Shown here: positions 46,504 through 55,368 of the stretch, piece after piece
Position numbering within the stretch: position 1 is the stretch's first letter
Layout of the letters: the number at the start of each line of letters is the position of its first letter
Source of the DNA: Oceanobacillus sp. J11TS1
GTDB taxonomy: Bacteria; Bacillota; Bacilli; Bacillales; Amphibacillaceae
NCBI RefSeq assembly: GCF_018333215.1
Contig: NZ_BORO01000017.1
Span: 1 to 64,000 of the forward strand
Direction of reading: 5' to 3'
DNA length: 64,000 nucleotides
Notes under the pieces: generated by a model
Databases searched by the model: none
The model's input: the letters and a program-made list of their open reading frames with translations, nothing else
What the model was told of the DNA's origin: nothing
Program-made: the position numbers and the translations under genes

Positions 46504-47481
46504 TTAATGGCGTACTATATTTTCCGTTCTCTCTTTTTCGAGATGTGTCCGCTTTTTCATCGCAACTAAAGAAATCATTTCAAAGATAATTGCAGATGCT
46601 GCCACAGCAGTAATCTCACCACTATCATAAGTTGGCAGGACCTCAACTAAATCGAAGCCTTTAATATCCAGGCCATCTAAGTCACGTACAAATTCTAGTC
46701 CTTCGTAACTTGTTGGACCTCCAACTTCAGGTGTACCCGTTCCTGGGGCGTATGCTGGATCAAGGAAATCAATGTCATAGGAAACAAATACAGGTTTATC
46801 GCCAACCCGATTATGAATTCTTTCCATCACCTTTTCATAACCAATTTCTCTAACTTCCTTCATTGGAATAACTTCATACCCTAACTCTCGAGCGTCTTCG
46901 ATATCTTCAGGACCATAGAGCGGACCGCGCATTCCAATTTGGATGGAGTGGTCTACATCCACCAGACCTTCTTCTACTGCTCGTCGGAAAGGCGTACCGT
47001 GCATATATTTTTCTCCAAAGTAGTTATCCCAGGTGTCCCCATGCGAATCAAAATGTACGAGTGAAATTGGACCATATTTTTTAGCAAATGCACGTAAATG
47101 ACCTAATGAAATAGAATGGTCGCCGCCCATGATAACCGGGACAATCTCTTTATCTAGTACTGGTTCTAGAGCGTTTACAATATTATCGTAAGTTGCATGT
47201 ATGTTACCAGGAATGATATCAACATCCCCGTAGTCAACTCCTGAACAATAATCAAAAATATGAATATCTTGATCTGGATTATATGGTCTCAGCAAAACAG
47301 AAAAATTTCGAATATGCTGCGGGCCGTACCTTTGTCCTGTTCGATTTGAGGCAGCTGTATCAAACGGAACTCCCATTACTACAAAATCAACCTCTTCTGT
47401 TGTTTGTACATGTTCTAATCTCATAAACGTACGTGGTCCTGTAAACCGTGGTGATCTTGATGAATCCTTTGGACGGTACAT
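46504..47481 (-). CDS. Ureohydrolase (agmatinase or guanidinobutyrase type)
   Basis: The 325-aa enzyme has the binuclear Mn site: MGGDHSISL, LVHFDSHGDTWDN and VSYDIDFLDPAYAPGTGTPE. It hydrolyses a guanidino group to urea and an amine. The GTGTPEVGG and SGEITAVAAS segments fit the agmatinase/guanidinobutyrase/guanidinopropionase branch rather than arginase. Neighbouring symporter and aminotransferase genes fit catabolism of guanidinobutyrate or agmatine to GABA or putrescine and beyond. A sigma-54 promoter lies 37-53 bp upstream and two sigma-54 activators are encoded immediately beyond it. The precise substrate is uncertain. Confidence 0.88.
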   Translation of the reverse strand: MYRPKDSSRSPRFTGPRTFMRLEHVQTTEEVDFVVMGVPFDTAASNRTGQRYGPQHIRNFSVLLRPYNPDQDIHIFDYCSGVDYGDVDIIPGNIHATYDNIVNALEPVLDKEIVPVIMGGDHSISLGHLRAFAKKYGPISLVHFDSHGDTWDNYFGEKYMHGTPFRRAVEEGLVDVDHSIQIGMRGPLYGPEDIEDARELGYEVIPMKEVREIGYEKVMERIHNRVGDKPVFVSYDIDFLDPAYAPGTGTPEVGGPTSYEGLEFVRDLDGLDIKGFDLVEVLPTYDSGEITAVAASAIIFEMISLVAMKKRTHLEKERTENIVRH

Positions 47482-47517
47482 TAAAATTCCCCCTTAATAT
47501 GTATTCATGAATATAGT

Positions 47518-47534
47518 AGCAATTTTTATGCCAA
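47518..47534 (-). promoter_or_regulatory. Sigma-54 promoter of the ureohydrolase operon
   Basis: The minus strand reads TTGGCATAAAAATTGCT: GG and GC are 12 bp apart, matching the -24/-12 consensus YTGGCAC-N5-TTGCW with one deviation (T for C). Confidence 0.75.
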
Positions 47535-47630
47535 TTCACCGAATACGAATATGGCAACGATTTAATAGAAAAATAATGCAATAATGAATTAAGTAAAAGC
47601 TAAATTTAAGTCAGTTATGAATCATTTGAT

Positions 47631-49040
47631 TCATTTTGAATTAATGCTGTATTTCTTCAGTCTGCGAACTACCGTTGACTGACTAAGACCAAGATAATCA
47701 GCCATTTCATACGTTGTTTTATATTGCCGATAAGCATATGTTAACCAACTTTTTTCTACTTCTTCCAACGCTTGATGAAGTGTCATCCTTCTTTGTTCAA
47801 ATGTTTTTAACGGCCATTCTTCTATATTTGGTTCCTTCGCCATTACTTTTTTGATAAATGGGATACTTGAAGGATAAATGACAGCTGTAGGAGACGTGAT
47901 AACAATACGCTCAATAAGGTTTTCAAGCTCACGGACATTTCCAGGCCAATCGTATTCAAGAAACGCTTGAATAGTAGATGGATGGAATGATTTATTCATT
48001 TTATACTTTTTATTAAAAATAGATAAATAGTGTTGTGCTAGCGTGTATATATCATCTACCCGGTCTCGTAGCGGCGGGATAGTAATAGGAATGACATTTA
48101 ATCGGTAATATAAATCTTTTCTGAATCTCTTTTCCCTTACCATTGCCTCCAAATCTTGATTGGTCGCGGTGATAAGCCGGAAGTCGACCTTTTTGGCCTT
48201 GGAACCACCGATTCGAGTTACTTTCTTCTCCTGCAGCACTTTTAATAATTTTACTTGGATGGAAACTGGCAGTTCAGCAACTTCATCAAGAAATAATGTT
48301 CCTCCCTCTGCAAGTTCTATGATTCCTGCTTTCCCTTTTTTACTTGCGCCTGTGAAAGAACCAGGTTCATAGCCGAATATTTCTGATTCAAACAGCGCCT
48401 CCGGGATCGCACCACAGTTTAATTCAATAAAGTTTCCGCCATGTCTATCACTTCCATCATGTAAGGCACGGGCAAATACATTTTTCCCGACACCGGATTC
48501 TCCAAGGAAAACGACATTTGCATCAGACCTCGCCACCCGGTTTACCAATTCATAAATTTCCTGCATTATTTTACTTTTTATTGGAATCTGATACGCCGTG
48601 GTTTCTTTTTCTCGTAATTCTTCAATTTCAGACTCATATTTCATCATTTTTTTCTGTAATTGCTCGTAGTCTTCTTTCAGACGCTGGATTTCTGTTAAGT
48701 CATGAGAAAAGCTGATAATCCGAACCATTTTTCCCGTACGATCAAAAATAGGGATGCCCGTGGCCATAATAACCTTTCCGGTTGGCGTCTTTTGCATTAC
48801 TTGAACTTCCTTTTTTTCTTTCAAAACCGCGGCTGTGACGGAAGGATAAAAAATTTTCTCCTGTTCTAATTGATATACCGTTTGCCCAATTAATTCATCG
48901 CGCGCTTTCCCATAAATACTTGTACAATTGGAACTCGCTCTTAGAACCATACCATCGCTATCCGTTACAACGATATTATCATTTGAAGTGTTTAAAATAC
49001 CTTCTAATTCTATATTGATAAGTTCTAATTCATTATTCAT
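47631..49040 (-). CDS. Sigma-54-dependent activator with PAS domain (second of a tandem pair)
   Basis: The 469-aa protein has a PAS domain (about residues 10-120, DNIVVTDSDGMVLRASSNCT), a coiled linker, an AAA+ domain with Walker A GESGVGKN, the sigma-54 loop GSFTGA, Walker B GGTLFLDEV and the arginine-finger region FRKDLYYRLNV. It ends in a Fis/TyrR-type HTH (YEMADYLGLSQSTVVRRLKK). It lacks a receiver domain, so it senses a ligand or redox state through PAS. Its ATG directly follows the stop codon of the upstream paralogue. It probably activates the -24/-12 promoters on both flanks. Confidence 0.92.
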   Translation of the reverse strand: MNNELELINIELEGILNTSNDNIVVTDSDGMVLRASSNCTSIYGKARDELIGQTVYQLEQEKIFYPSVTAAVLKEKKEVQVMQKTPTGKVIMATGIPIFDRTGKMVRIISFSHDLTEIQRLKEDYEQLQKKMMKYESEIEELREKETTAYQIPIKSKIMQEIYELVNRVARSDANVVFLGESGVGKNVFARALHDGSDRHGGNFIELNCGAIPEALFESEIFGYEPGSFTGASKKGKAGIIELAEGGTLFLDEVAELPVSIQVKLLKVLQEKKVTRIGGSKAKKVDFRLITATNQDLEAMVREKRFRKDLYYRLNVIPITIPPLRDRVDDIYTLAQHYLSIFNKKYKMNKSFHPSTIQAFLEYDWPGNVRELENLIERIVITSPTAVIYPSSIPFIKKVMAKEPNIEEWPLKTFEQRRMTLHQALEEVEKSWLTYAYRQYKTTYEMADYLGLSQSTVVRRLKKYSINSK

Positions 49041-50477
49041 TTATTTTACCTCCTGCTTCACAAAGGTTTTACTCTCCTCGACCACCAACTGGATGTTATA
49101 CTTTCTGATCCTTCTCATAAGTAATGATTGGGTAACACCTAAAAATTTTGCAGCTTTCCTTGTTGATTTTTCCTTTTCCAGAGCATCTATAATCATCTTT
49201 CTTTCTGTTTCTTCGAGTATCTCTGGCATTGTCGCATTCCTTAAATGATTTGATACATCGAAATGGATATTTTGTTTCACCATTTTCTGAGGAAGGTCTT
49301 TTTCTTCAATGACCTCTTCTTCTGATAAAATCACAAGTCGTTCAATTAAATTCTCTAACTCACGTATATTACCGGGCCAAGAATATTGTAAAAATATCTT
49401 AAAAACTCCGTCGGCAATGCGCTTTCTTTTATGATGTGTATTATTAAACAGATTTAAATAATACTTGGTCAGACTCTCAATATCTTCACGGCTTTCCCGT
49501 AAAGCAGGTATCTTGACTGTTAATACATTCATTCTGTAAAACAAATCTGAACGGAAAGTGCCTTCACTTACCATACTCTCCAAATCCCTGTTAGTTGCTG
49601 CAATAATTCGCACATCTGCTTTTTGGGGTACCCTCGCACCAATCGGAAAATATGTTTTCGATTGAAGAAAATGCAATATTTTTGCCTGTAATTGTAACGG
49701 CAATTCTCCTACTTCATCCAAAAGTAAAGTTCCACCCTCTGCGGATTGAATTAATCCTGCTTTCCCTTTCGAAGTTGCCCCAGTGAAGGATCCTTTTTCA
49801 TACCCGAATAATTCAGATTCCATCAAAGACTCGGGTATTGACGCACAGTTAATCTCTACAAAAGGTCTAGATTTCCTCTTACTAAACATATGAATTTTTT
49901 TCGCCATCAAGCTTTTTCCTGTACCTGTCTCACCCACGATTAAGGCCGTTGTATCTACTTCAGCAATTTTTCCAATAAACTTTTCGGTCACAACTCGACT
50001 ATCGCTTTTCCAAAAATTGTTATATTTAACTTTGTTATTTGTAAGCTTTCGAATATAGGTACTATATTTTTCTAATAACTCTTCAATCTCCTGAAGCTTC
50101 GTTGTATTTTTTACCACTTCCGTAATATCTCGGCAATGAGCAACAGCCGCAATTATTTTCTCATTTTTATCTTTAACTAAATGACCTGTCGCAATATACC
50201 GCCTTCCTACCGCAACCTCTTGCACAGCACTAACATTTTTTCCTGCTTTCAGCGCTTTACGGATGACAGATGGTTTAAACACGCCTTCCTTTTCGAGATC
50301 CTTCACATTTCTTCCAATAATCTCATGCTTTGAAAGACGAAACATTGATTCACTCACAGTATTTATCCACAATGTTGTTCCTTCCTGATCTGTAATATAG
50401 ATTGCATCATTAATAGACTCCAAAATATCGGTAAACAGATCTGGGTTATGATGGAACAAATCTAACAACTTTTCCAA
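49041..50477 (-). CDS. Sigma-54-dependent activator with PAS domain (first of a tandem pair)
   Basis: The 478-aa protein has the same architecture as its downstream neighbour: PAS (about residues 15-120, DAIYITDQEGTTLWINTV), AAA+ with Walker A GETGTGKS, GSFTGA loop, Walker B GGTLLLDEV and FRSDLFYRMNV. A TyrR-like HTH (TRKAAKFLGVTQSLLMRRIR) is followed by a 20-residue tail. The TAA stop is immediately followed by the ATG of the second activator. The two are clearly paralogous but strongly diverged, as from an old tandem duplication. It is divergent from the sigma-54-promoted M20 peptidase gene. Confidence 0.92.
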   Translation of the reverse strand: MEKLLDLFHHNPDLFTDILESINDAIYITDQEGTTLWINTVSESMFRLSKHEIIGRNVKDLEKEGVFKPSVIRKALKAGKNVSAVQEVAVGRRYIATGHLVKDKNEKIIAAVAHCRDITEVVKNTTKLQEIEELLEKYSTYIRKLTNNKVKYNNFWKSDSRVVTEKFIGKIAEVDTTALIVGETGTGKSLMAKKIHMFSKRKSRPFVEINCASIPESLMESELFGYEKGSFTGATSKGKAGLIQSAEGGTLLLDEVGELPLQLQAKILHFLQSKTYFPIGARVPQKADVRIIAATNRDLESMVSEGTFRSDLFYRMNVLTVKIPALRESREDIESLTKYYLNLFNNTHHKRKRIADGVFKIFLQYSWPGNIRELENLIERLVILSEEEVIEEKDLPQKMVKQNIHFDVSNHLRNATMPEILEETERKMIIDALEKEKSTRKAAKFLGVTQSLLMRRIRKYNIQLVVEESKTFVKQEVK

Positions 50478-50669
50478 ATCATTTCCCCCTCTCGGATCTT
50501 TTGAATCTATTCCGATTCGAATTTTTAATAGAACGGAGTAGAGCCAATAAAAAATGAGTTGAAATCAAATCATGTGAGTTGGTTTTTGTTTATTATATCT
50601 ATATTTTTCACAATTTTCTATGTTTATTTTCAAAAAATACTAGTAAATGCTACATTTTTCTCTCTTTTT

Positions 50670-50686
50670 TTGGCATGAACTTTGCA
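50670..50686 (+). promoter_or_regulatory. Sigma-54 promoter of the M20 peptidase operon
   Basis: TTGGCATGAACTTTGCA matches YTGGCACG-N4-TTGCW with one deviation, with the required 12-bp GG-GC distance. It lies 27 bp before the ATG, directly across from the activator genes. Confidence 0.85.
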
Positions 50687-50712
50687 GGATAAGTAACAGG
50701 AGGCGATATTTT

Positions 50713-52023
50713 ATGAAAACAGATATCGATGTAACGGAAAGCGTGTTTAAACAGATAGACAATTCCTGGGAAAGAGAAGTCCAATTTTTACAAAAGCTCT
50801 GCCAGTTTCCCTCAACACTTGGCAATGAAGCATCCATTCAACAATTTATTGCCGATTTTTTGGAGAATGAAGTCGGTTTATCTGTAACAAAAGTGATTCC
50901 CAATCCCGAAAAGCTGTCCTCACATCCTGGCTACTCGAAACCAGAATGGTCATATGATGAAAGGCCTGTTGTTATTGGTGAATATCACGCAGAGGGCAAA
51001 AAGAAAGGAAAAAGCGTTATCTTTCAAGGGCATATAGACGTTGTTAGTCCAGAACCAGTTTCTTTTTGGGAACATCATCCATGGGGCGCTGAAATTGTCG
51101 GAAACAAATTGTATGGCCGCGGAACAGCTGATATGAAATCAGGTGTTGCTGCTATGATTTACGCATTAAAAGCTATTCAAGATGCTGGAATCAAGCTTTC
51201 ATCGGACGTTATTATCAAAACGGTTACAGAAGAGGAATGTACTGGAAATGGGGCACTTGCCGCAATAGAAGAAGGTTTTAAAGCAGATGCAGTCCTTATT
51301 CCCGAACCTGTACTTGGACAAAGAGCACTGATTGCTCAAGTCGGCGTAATATGGGTCAGGATTAAAGTTAAAGGGTTAGGTGCACATACAGAAAGAGCTG
51401 ACAAAGCTGTAAATTCAATTATCGAGAGTTATAAAATGATCAATGCACTTTTAGATTTTGAATGTGAATTGAACAGGAAGAATAAAAACAAAGCTTTTGC
51501 TAATCATCCACATCCATATAACATCAATATTGGAAAAATACATTCAGGCGATTGGCCTTCAACTGTTCCTTCCGAATGTACGGTGGAAGCAAGAGTTGGA
51601 TTCCCGCCGGGGGTTAAGCCGGAAGATATAAAGAACGAGTTAAAGGCCTATTTGTTAGCTGCTTCTGAAAAGGATGACTGGTTAAGAAGAAATCCGCCAG
51701 AAATTGAATTTTACGGCTTTCATGCAGAAGGTTTTTCAATTGATCCAAATCAAGCGTTATTCGATGTTTTAAACGAAGCGCATACTTATGTCGTGAAGAA
51801 ACCATTGGAATTTGGATCCTTTACAGCAACAACTGATGCAAGGTTTTATAACCTGTACTATGACATTCCTGCCACTTGCTATGGCCCAACAGGGGAGGGG
51901 CTCCACGCACCGAATGAGTGGGTTGATCTTGACAGTGTCAAAACGGTAACAAAAACGTACGCTGCATTTCTACTAAAGTGGTGCGGTTATAGTGACTATA
52001 TGATTAAGAAAGATAAGAATTAA
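50713..52023 (+). CDS. M20 family peptidase/deacylase (ArgE/DapE-like)
   Basis: The 436-aa metallohydrolase has the M20 zinc motifs: GHIDVVSPEP (His and catalytic Asp), GRGTADMKSG (bridging Asp), TVTEEECTGNGAL (catalytic Glu pair) and the C-terminal FGSFTATTDARF and GEGLHAPNEWV (His ligand). The family deacylates N-acyl amino acids or cleaves dipeptides. ATG 50713 follows ACAGGAGGC; the longer frame upstream would include the promoter. It is co-directional with an MHS transporter. Sigma-54 control suggests use of a nitrogen-containing compound. Confidence 0.9.
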   Translation: MKTDIDVTESVFKQIDNSWEREVQFLQKLCQFPSTLGNEASIQQFIADFLENEVGLSVTKVIPNPEKLSSHPGYSKPEWSYDERPVVIGEYHAEGKKKGKSVIFQGHIDVVSPEPVSFWEHHPWGAEIVGNKLYGRGTADMKSGVAAMIYALKAIQDAGIKLSSDVIIKTVTEEECTGNGALAAIEEGFKADAVLIPEPVLGQRALIAQVGVIWVRIKVKGLGAHTERADKAVNSIIESYKMINALLDFECELNRKNKNKAFANHPHPYNINIGKIHSGDWPSTVPSECTVEARVGFPPGVKPEDIKNELKAYLLAASEKDDWLRRNPPEIEFYGFHAEGFSIDPNQALFDVLNEAHTYVVKKPLEFGSFTATTDARFYNLYYDIPATCYGPTGEGLHAPNEWVDLDSVKTVTKTYAAFLLKWCGYSDYMIKKDKN

Positions 52024-52151
52024 AAAACCGATGGACTAAATTCAACTCGATTTTTTATAACTTCGTATGGCTTTATACCTTAGGGGTTTTATAGAAAATT
52101 TCTGTAATAGAGTTCTTCCCTGTAAAATTAAAAAAAGTGATGGTGAGAAAA

Positions 52152-53471
52152 ATGTCAAAAATAAAAAATTACGACGGCAATATGGAAGAGCAGCAGCGAA
52201 AAAAGCAAGTTAAAAGAGCAGCCCTTGCCAGCGTTGTTGGAACAAGTATTGAATGGTACGATTTCTACCTGTATGGAACGATGGCCGCTTTAGTATTTCC
52301 AAAATTGTTTTTTCCAGAATCAGACCCATACATTGGGTTACTTCTATCATTTTCAACACTTTTTATAGGATTCCTTGCTCGTCCACTCGGGGCAGCATTC
52401 TTCGGAAGTTTTGGTGATCGAATTGGACGAAAAGCAACATTAGTAACTACGCTTCTTTTAATGGGGATAAGCAGTACACTCATCGGATTATTGCCAACAT
52501 ACGAAAGCGCAGGGATTATTGTAGCTTTTCTATTAGTTTTCTTTCGTTTTTGCCAAGGTTTCGGTGCTGGAGGGGAATGGGGAGGATCGGTTGTACTCTC
52601 TGTAGAATGGAGTTCTAAGAAAAGAAGAGGAATCATGGGAAGCATGACACAAATCGCATCCCCCATTGCACTACTCCTGTCTTCAGGTGTCGTCTCCCTC
52701 ACTATCTTTTTAACAGGAGAGCATTTTTATACTTGGGGTTGGAGAATTCCTTTTCTAATTAGTATTTTACTTGTTCTAATCGGCTTTATTATTCGACGCG
52801 GGGTAGATGATTCGCCTCAATTTAAAAAGATGAAAAAAGAAAATCGCCTTGCAAATAAACCAGTTATAGAGGTCTTTAAAAAATTTCCTAAAACAATTTT
52901 TTTAGTTATCTTTGCCGGCTTAGCACAGGGGGTACCTTTTTATGTCTTCACTACCTTTGCTATAAGCTATGGAACAGAACAACTGCAACTAGAGGAACAA
53001 TTTCTAACTAATTCTATCTTGTTGGTAGCGATAGTCGAAATCATTGTAATCCTCTATGCGGCACATTTATCAGACAAATATAATAGAAAAATCGTATTTT
53101 ACGTTGGTAGTTTATTGACTATTTTGGTTGCATTCCCATTCTTTTGGATCATTGATACTAAAATACCATTATTGGTTGTTTTAGGCATGTGCATCTCCAT
53201 TCTTGGCGCTGGAACAGTATATGGACCACTCGCCGCATTAATTGCAGAGTGTTTTCCAGCCAACCTTAGGTATAGTGGGACATCCCTTGGCTATCAGCTC
53301 TCAGCTGCTCTCCAAGGATTATCACCATTGCTATGTGTGTATTTATTAAATACATTTAATAGCACTGTTCCTATCAGTATCTACCTTATTGCCACTAGTC
53401 TTATTGCTATCTTGGCTGTTTCTCTGCTAAAGAACAAGTCAAACCAAATGGAAATGGAAAAAGCGAGTTAA
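52152..53471 (+). CDS. MFS metabolite:H+ symporter (MHS/ProP-like)
   Basis: The 439-aa protein begins its membrane part with ASVVGTSIEWYDFYLYGTMA, the MHS-family first-helix signature of ProP, ShiA and KgtP, followed by the MFS loop SFGDRIGRKATL and GFGAGGEWGGSVVL. MHS carriers import organic acids, betaines or similar compounds with protons. The start is taken as ATG 52152 (GGTGAG upstream); earlier in-frame ATG and GTG codons exist at 52137-52145. It follows the M20 gene by about 130 bp and may import its substrate. Confidence 0.85.
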   Translation: MSKIKNYDGNMEEQQRKKQVKRAALASVVGTSIEWYDFYLYGTMAALVFPKLFFPESDPYIGLLLSFSTLFIGFLARPLGAAFFGSFGDRIGRKATLVTTLLLMGISSTLIGLLPTYESAGIIVAFLLVFFRFCQGFGAGGEWGGSVVLSVEWSSKKRRGIMGSMTQIASPIALLLSSGVVSLTIFLTGEHFYTWGWRIPFLISILLVLIGFIIRRGVDDSPQFKKMKKENRLANKPVIEVFKKFPKTIFLVIFAGLAQGVPFYVFTTFAISYGTEQLQLEEQFLTNSILLVAIVEIIVILYAAHLSDKYNRKIVFYVGSLLTILVAFPFFWIIDTKIPLLVVLGMCISILGAGTVYGPLAALIAECFPANLRYSGTSLGYQLSAALQGLSPLLCVYLLNTFNSTVPISIYLIATSLIAILAVSLLKNKSNQMEMEKAS

Positions 53472-53528
53472 TTAAACGACACTTAACTAAACTTATTTTA
53501 AATTATTTACCAGAAATGTAACAGGAAA

Positions 53529-53594
53529 GTGAAAGCTGCAATCGAGCTTGGACTACTTGATGAAGAAGATCTTTGGAAGATTTTATATCAGTAA
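53529..53594 (+). pseudogene. Tiny coding-like remnant
   Basis: GTG 53529 opens a 21-codon frame (VKAAIELGLLDEEDLWKILY and Q) that reads like the end of a protein and is followed by a terminator. It may be the tail of a deleted gene or a chance frame. Confidence 0.25.
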
Positions 53595-53636
53595 GGTATT
53601 TCCAGGCTATTTCACTTTAAAGTTTATAGAGGAACT

Positions 53637-53684
53637 AAAAAAGAAAGGGGCCGTGATTTGTAATAAGGCTCCTTTCTTTATATG
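53637..53684 (+). terminator. Terminator after the MHS transporter region
   Basis: AAAGAAAGGGGCC pairs with GGCTCCTTTCTTT around a 15-nt loop. The stretch between it and the next gene (53685-53865) shows nothing recognisable. Confidence 0.7.
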
Positions 53685-53865
53685 AGATGAACCGTCATTA
53701 ATACTTTTTCTATACGAAAACTCCTGACATTACCAGCAAGAATCTCAGGGGGTTCACTACCCTATTCTTCTGTTATCCATTCCTAATATTTCTTTCAACT
53801 TACCTGTAGTCTTAATCAAGAATCTTTAAGGAGGGGCTCCGTCTATAATATATAATGATGGTAAA

Positions 53866-54024
53866 TCATTGTCTGCTTCGTTTAGCTAAATGATCTCTTT
53901 TAATTGTTTTTAATTTACTTTTTATCTTTGCGTTTAACTGTAGCAGATTATCTGCTTTTTGATCATAATTCGGTATATTTCCTGAAGGTTTATCAAAAAT
54001 TAGTGGACTTTTATTTTGCCTCAC
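53866..54024 (-). CDS. Small basic protein at the SpoIISC position
   Basis: The 52-aa protein (GTG 54024, ribosome site GGGAGGT) is Lys/Arg-rich (NAKIKSKLKTIKRDHLAKRS at the C-terminus) and begins VRQNKSPLIFDKPSGNIPNY. It is the third gene after the SpoIISA-like toxin and SpoIISB-like antitoxin genes, from which a terminator separates it. In B. subtilis SpoIISC, a second small antitoxin, occupies this place. Position and charge support the parallel; sequence homology to SpoIISC could not be judged. Confidence 0.55.
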   Translation of the reverse strand: MRQNKSPLIFDKPSGNIPNYDQKADNLLQLNAKIKSKLKTIKRDHLAKRSRQ

Positions 54025-54101
54025 ATGCTTACCTCCCGCAAAAGTTGCTTAATTTATGTTAAATATACTATCTGTATGGCCAATATATTCCTATTCTAAA
54101 C

Positions 54102-54129
54102 AAAAAAAAGACAGGAATATACCTGCCTT
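54102..54129 (-). terminator. Terminator between the SpoIISB-like gene and the third small gene
   Basis: Leftward, AAGGCAGGT and ACCTGTCTT-type arms (54109-54129) are followed by eight Ts (54101-54108). Confidence 0.8.
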
Positions 54130-54135
54130 ATTGAT

Positions 54136-54303
54136 TTAGCTACTTACTTTTTCCTTTGTCTTCAAATGTTTTATAGCTCTGTCACTTTTTTTAAATAACT
54201 CTGAAGTGTGTTTAGCATTAGGAATTTTTGGAATAGACGTTCCTGATTTTTTAGTAAAAAAAGAAGACTTAATTGAACGCTTGGCAGTATCTGTCTTTAT
54301 CAT
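54136..54303 (-). CDS. spoIISB: SpoIISB-like antitoxin
   Basis: The 55-aa basic protein (B. subtilis SpoIISB has 56 aa) contains SFFTKKSGTSIPKIPNAKHT and SELFKKSDRAIKHLK. This parallels the SpoIISB segment with FKILKKRSTTSVASYQVSPHTARIFKENERLI (here compared only by its K-K-S-T-S, H-T and E-LI-type spacing). SpoIISB wraps around the cytosolic domain of SpoIISA and neutralises it. GGAAGGGG precedes ATG 54303, 38 bp after the toxin stop codon. A terminator follows. Similarity is modest, but the context makes the call fairly safe. Confidence 0.75.
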   Translation of the reverse strand: MIKTDTAKRSIKSSFFTKKSGTSIPKIPNAKHTSELFKKSDRAIKHLKTKEKVSS

Positions 54304-54341
54304 TTTATCTACCCCTTCCTTTTTCTTTCATTATATCAAAC

Positions 54342-55220
54342 TTACAAAGAATCCTCTATAGTTTCTGTTAGACTATCAGACTTTTTGTACCAAGAATGGA
54401 TAAGTACCAAATTAATTACATGATCAAAGTCAATCTGCAGTATTGAATCTCTATTAGATTTTATTAAAATAACTACTGGAAAAACAAGGTCATTAAATGG
54501 AATTAAGGCAGTATAATTATCCAATTGAACTACATTATTTTTATTTAGATTTTCTTTATTGCTTTTAGATAACTCTAATCCCATTATCCCCAGTTCATCC
54601 CATAGTTTCTCATCTTTCTCTTCTACGTTTAGTGCAATTATATTCTGGTTACAAATATCACCATATGAACTTAAAAATTCTGTTAAAGAAGAGCAGTACT
54701 CTTCTATATCCCATTCAAGAGATTTAAAAAGTGAATAATCTATTCTATTTAAAATACTAGTAAACTGTTTTCCTTTATTTTTTGTTTGGATAATTGTTTT
54801 TTTCATCTCTTCATTTATATTTTCAACTTCATTAATCTTTTCAATTTCAGCACCGCCTATCTTTTTTATATTAGGAGTAAGAAAAATGGTCAAATCAACA
54901 AAGATAAACATACCTGCTAATAAAGCATATTTCTGCCAATGCTCTTGGTCGAAACCGATTCCACTAATAATTAAAACAATGCCTATAATAAACAAGAAAT
55001 ACCAAGTACGCCGTAGATTTTGCTTATGATTCTTAAAATAACTTGGAAATAACCAGCTTATTAATACAATAACCAGAATAAAGCAAATGAGTAACGTCCA
55101 TTTATTAGATTGAAAAAAAGATATTATTCCGCTCCCGTAACTTACTGATATGTAAACAAATAATAAGACTGATATCGGTATAATCAATAATTTTGAAAGC
55201 TTATATTTTTCTTGTTCCAT
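54342..55220 (-). CDS. spoIISA: SpoIISA-like membrane toxin
   Basis: The 292-aa protein (B. subtilis SpoIISA: 248 aa) has an extra N-terminal helix pair and then matches SpoIISA: RRTWYFLFIIGIVL aligns with RKTWYLLFVLGAMV, and HWQKYALLAGMFIFVDLTIF with HWERYLIVAVSFALIDAFIF. Next come KKIGGAEIEK and a cytosolic GAF-like domain ending ALIPFNDLVFPVVILIKSN. SpoIISA kills from the membrane unless bound by SpoIISB. AAAGGATG serves ATG 55220. Two small basic protein genes follow, completing a SpoIIS-type module. Confidence 0.88.
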   Translation of the reverse strand: MEQEKYKLSKLLIIPISVLLFVYISVSYGSGIISFFQSNKWTLLICFILVIVLISWLFPSYFKNHKQNLRRTWYFLFIIGIVLIISGIGFDQEHWQKYALLAGMFIFVDLTIFLTPNIKKIGGAEIEKINEVENINEEMKKTIIQTKNKGKQFTSILNRIDYSLFKSLEWDIEEYCSSLTEFLSSYGDICNQNIIALNVEEKDEKLWDELGIMGLELSKSNKENLNKNNVVQLDNYTALIPFNDLVFPVVILIKSNRDSILQIDFDHVINLVLIHSWYKKSDSLTETIEDSL

Positions 55221-55368
55221 AACAGTCATCCTTTATAAATTATTATATATCTTTATTCGACACAATTAGCGTCAATCCTTCACAAAAGGATAAATTTTAT
55301 AAGTTGGCTGAATACTCTTATAAGGCAGCTTCTTCACATTTTAAAAATATAAATACTCCTAGATTGCT

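Noticed and set aside
52024-52060. Weak A-rich/T-rich dyad after the M20 peptidase gene considered as a terminator.
   Set aside because: Only CGA/TCG plus A/T pairs would form the stem; the downstream transporter is probably read through.
52265-52702. A 145-codon frame antisense to the MHS transporter.
   Set aside because: A long antisense shadow typical of membrane-protein codon bias, without a ribosome site or family resemblance.
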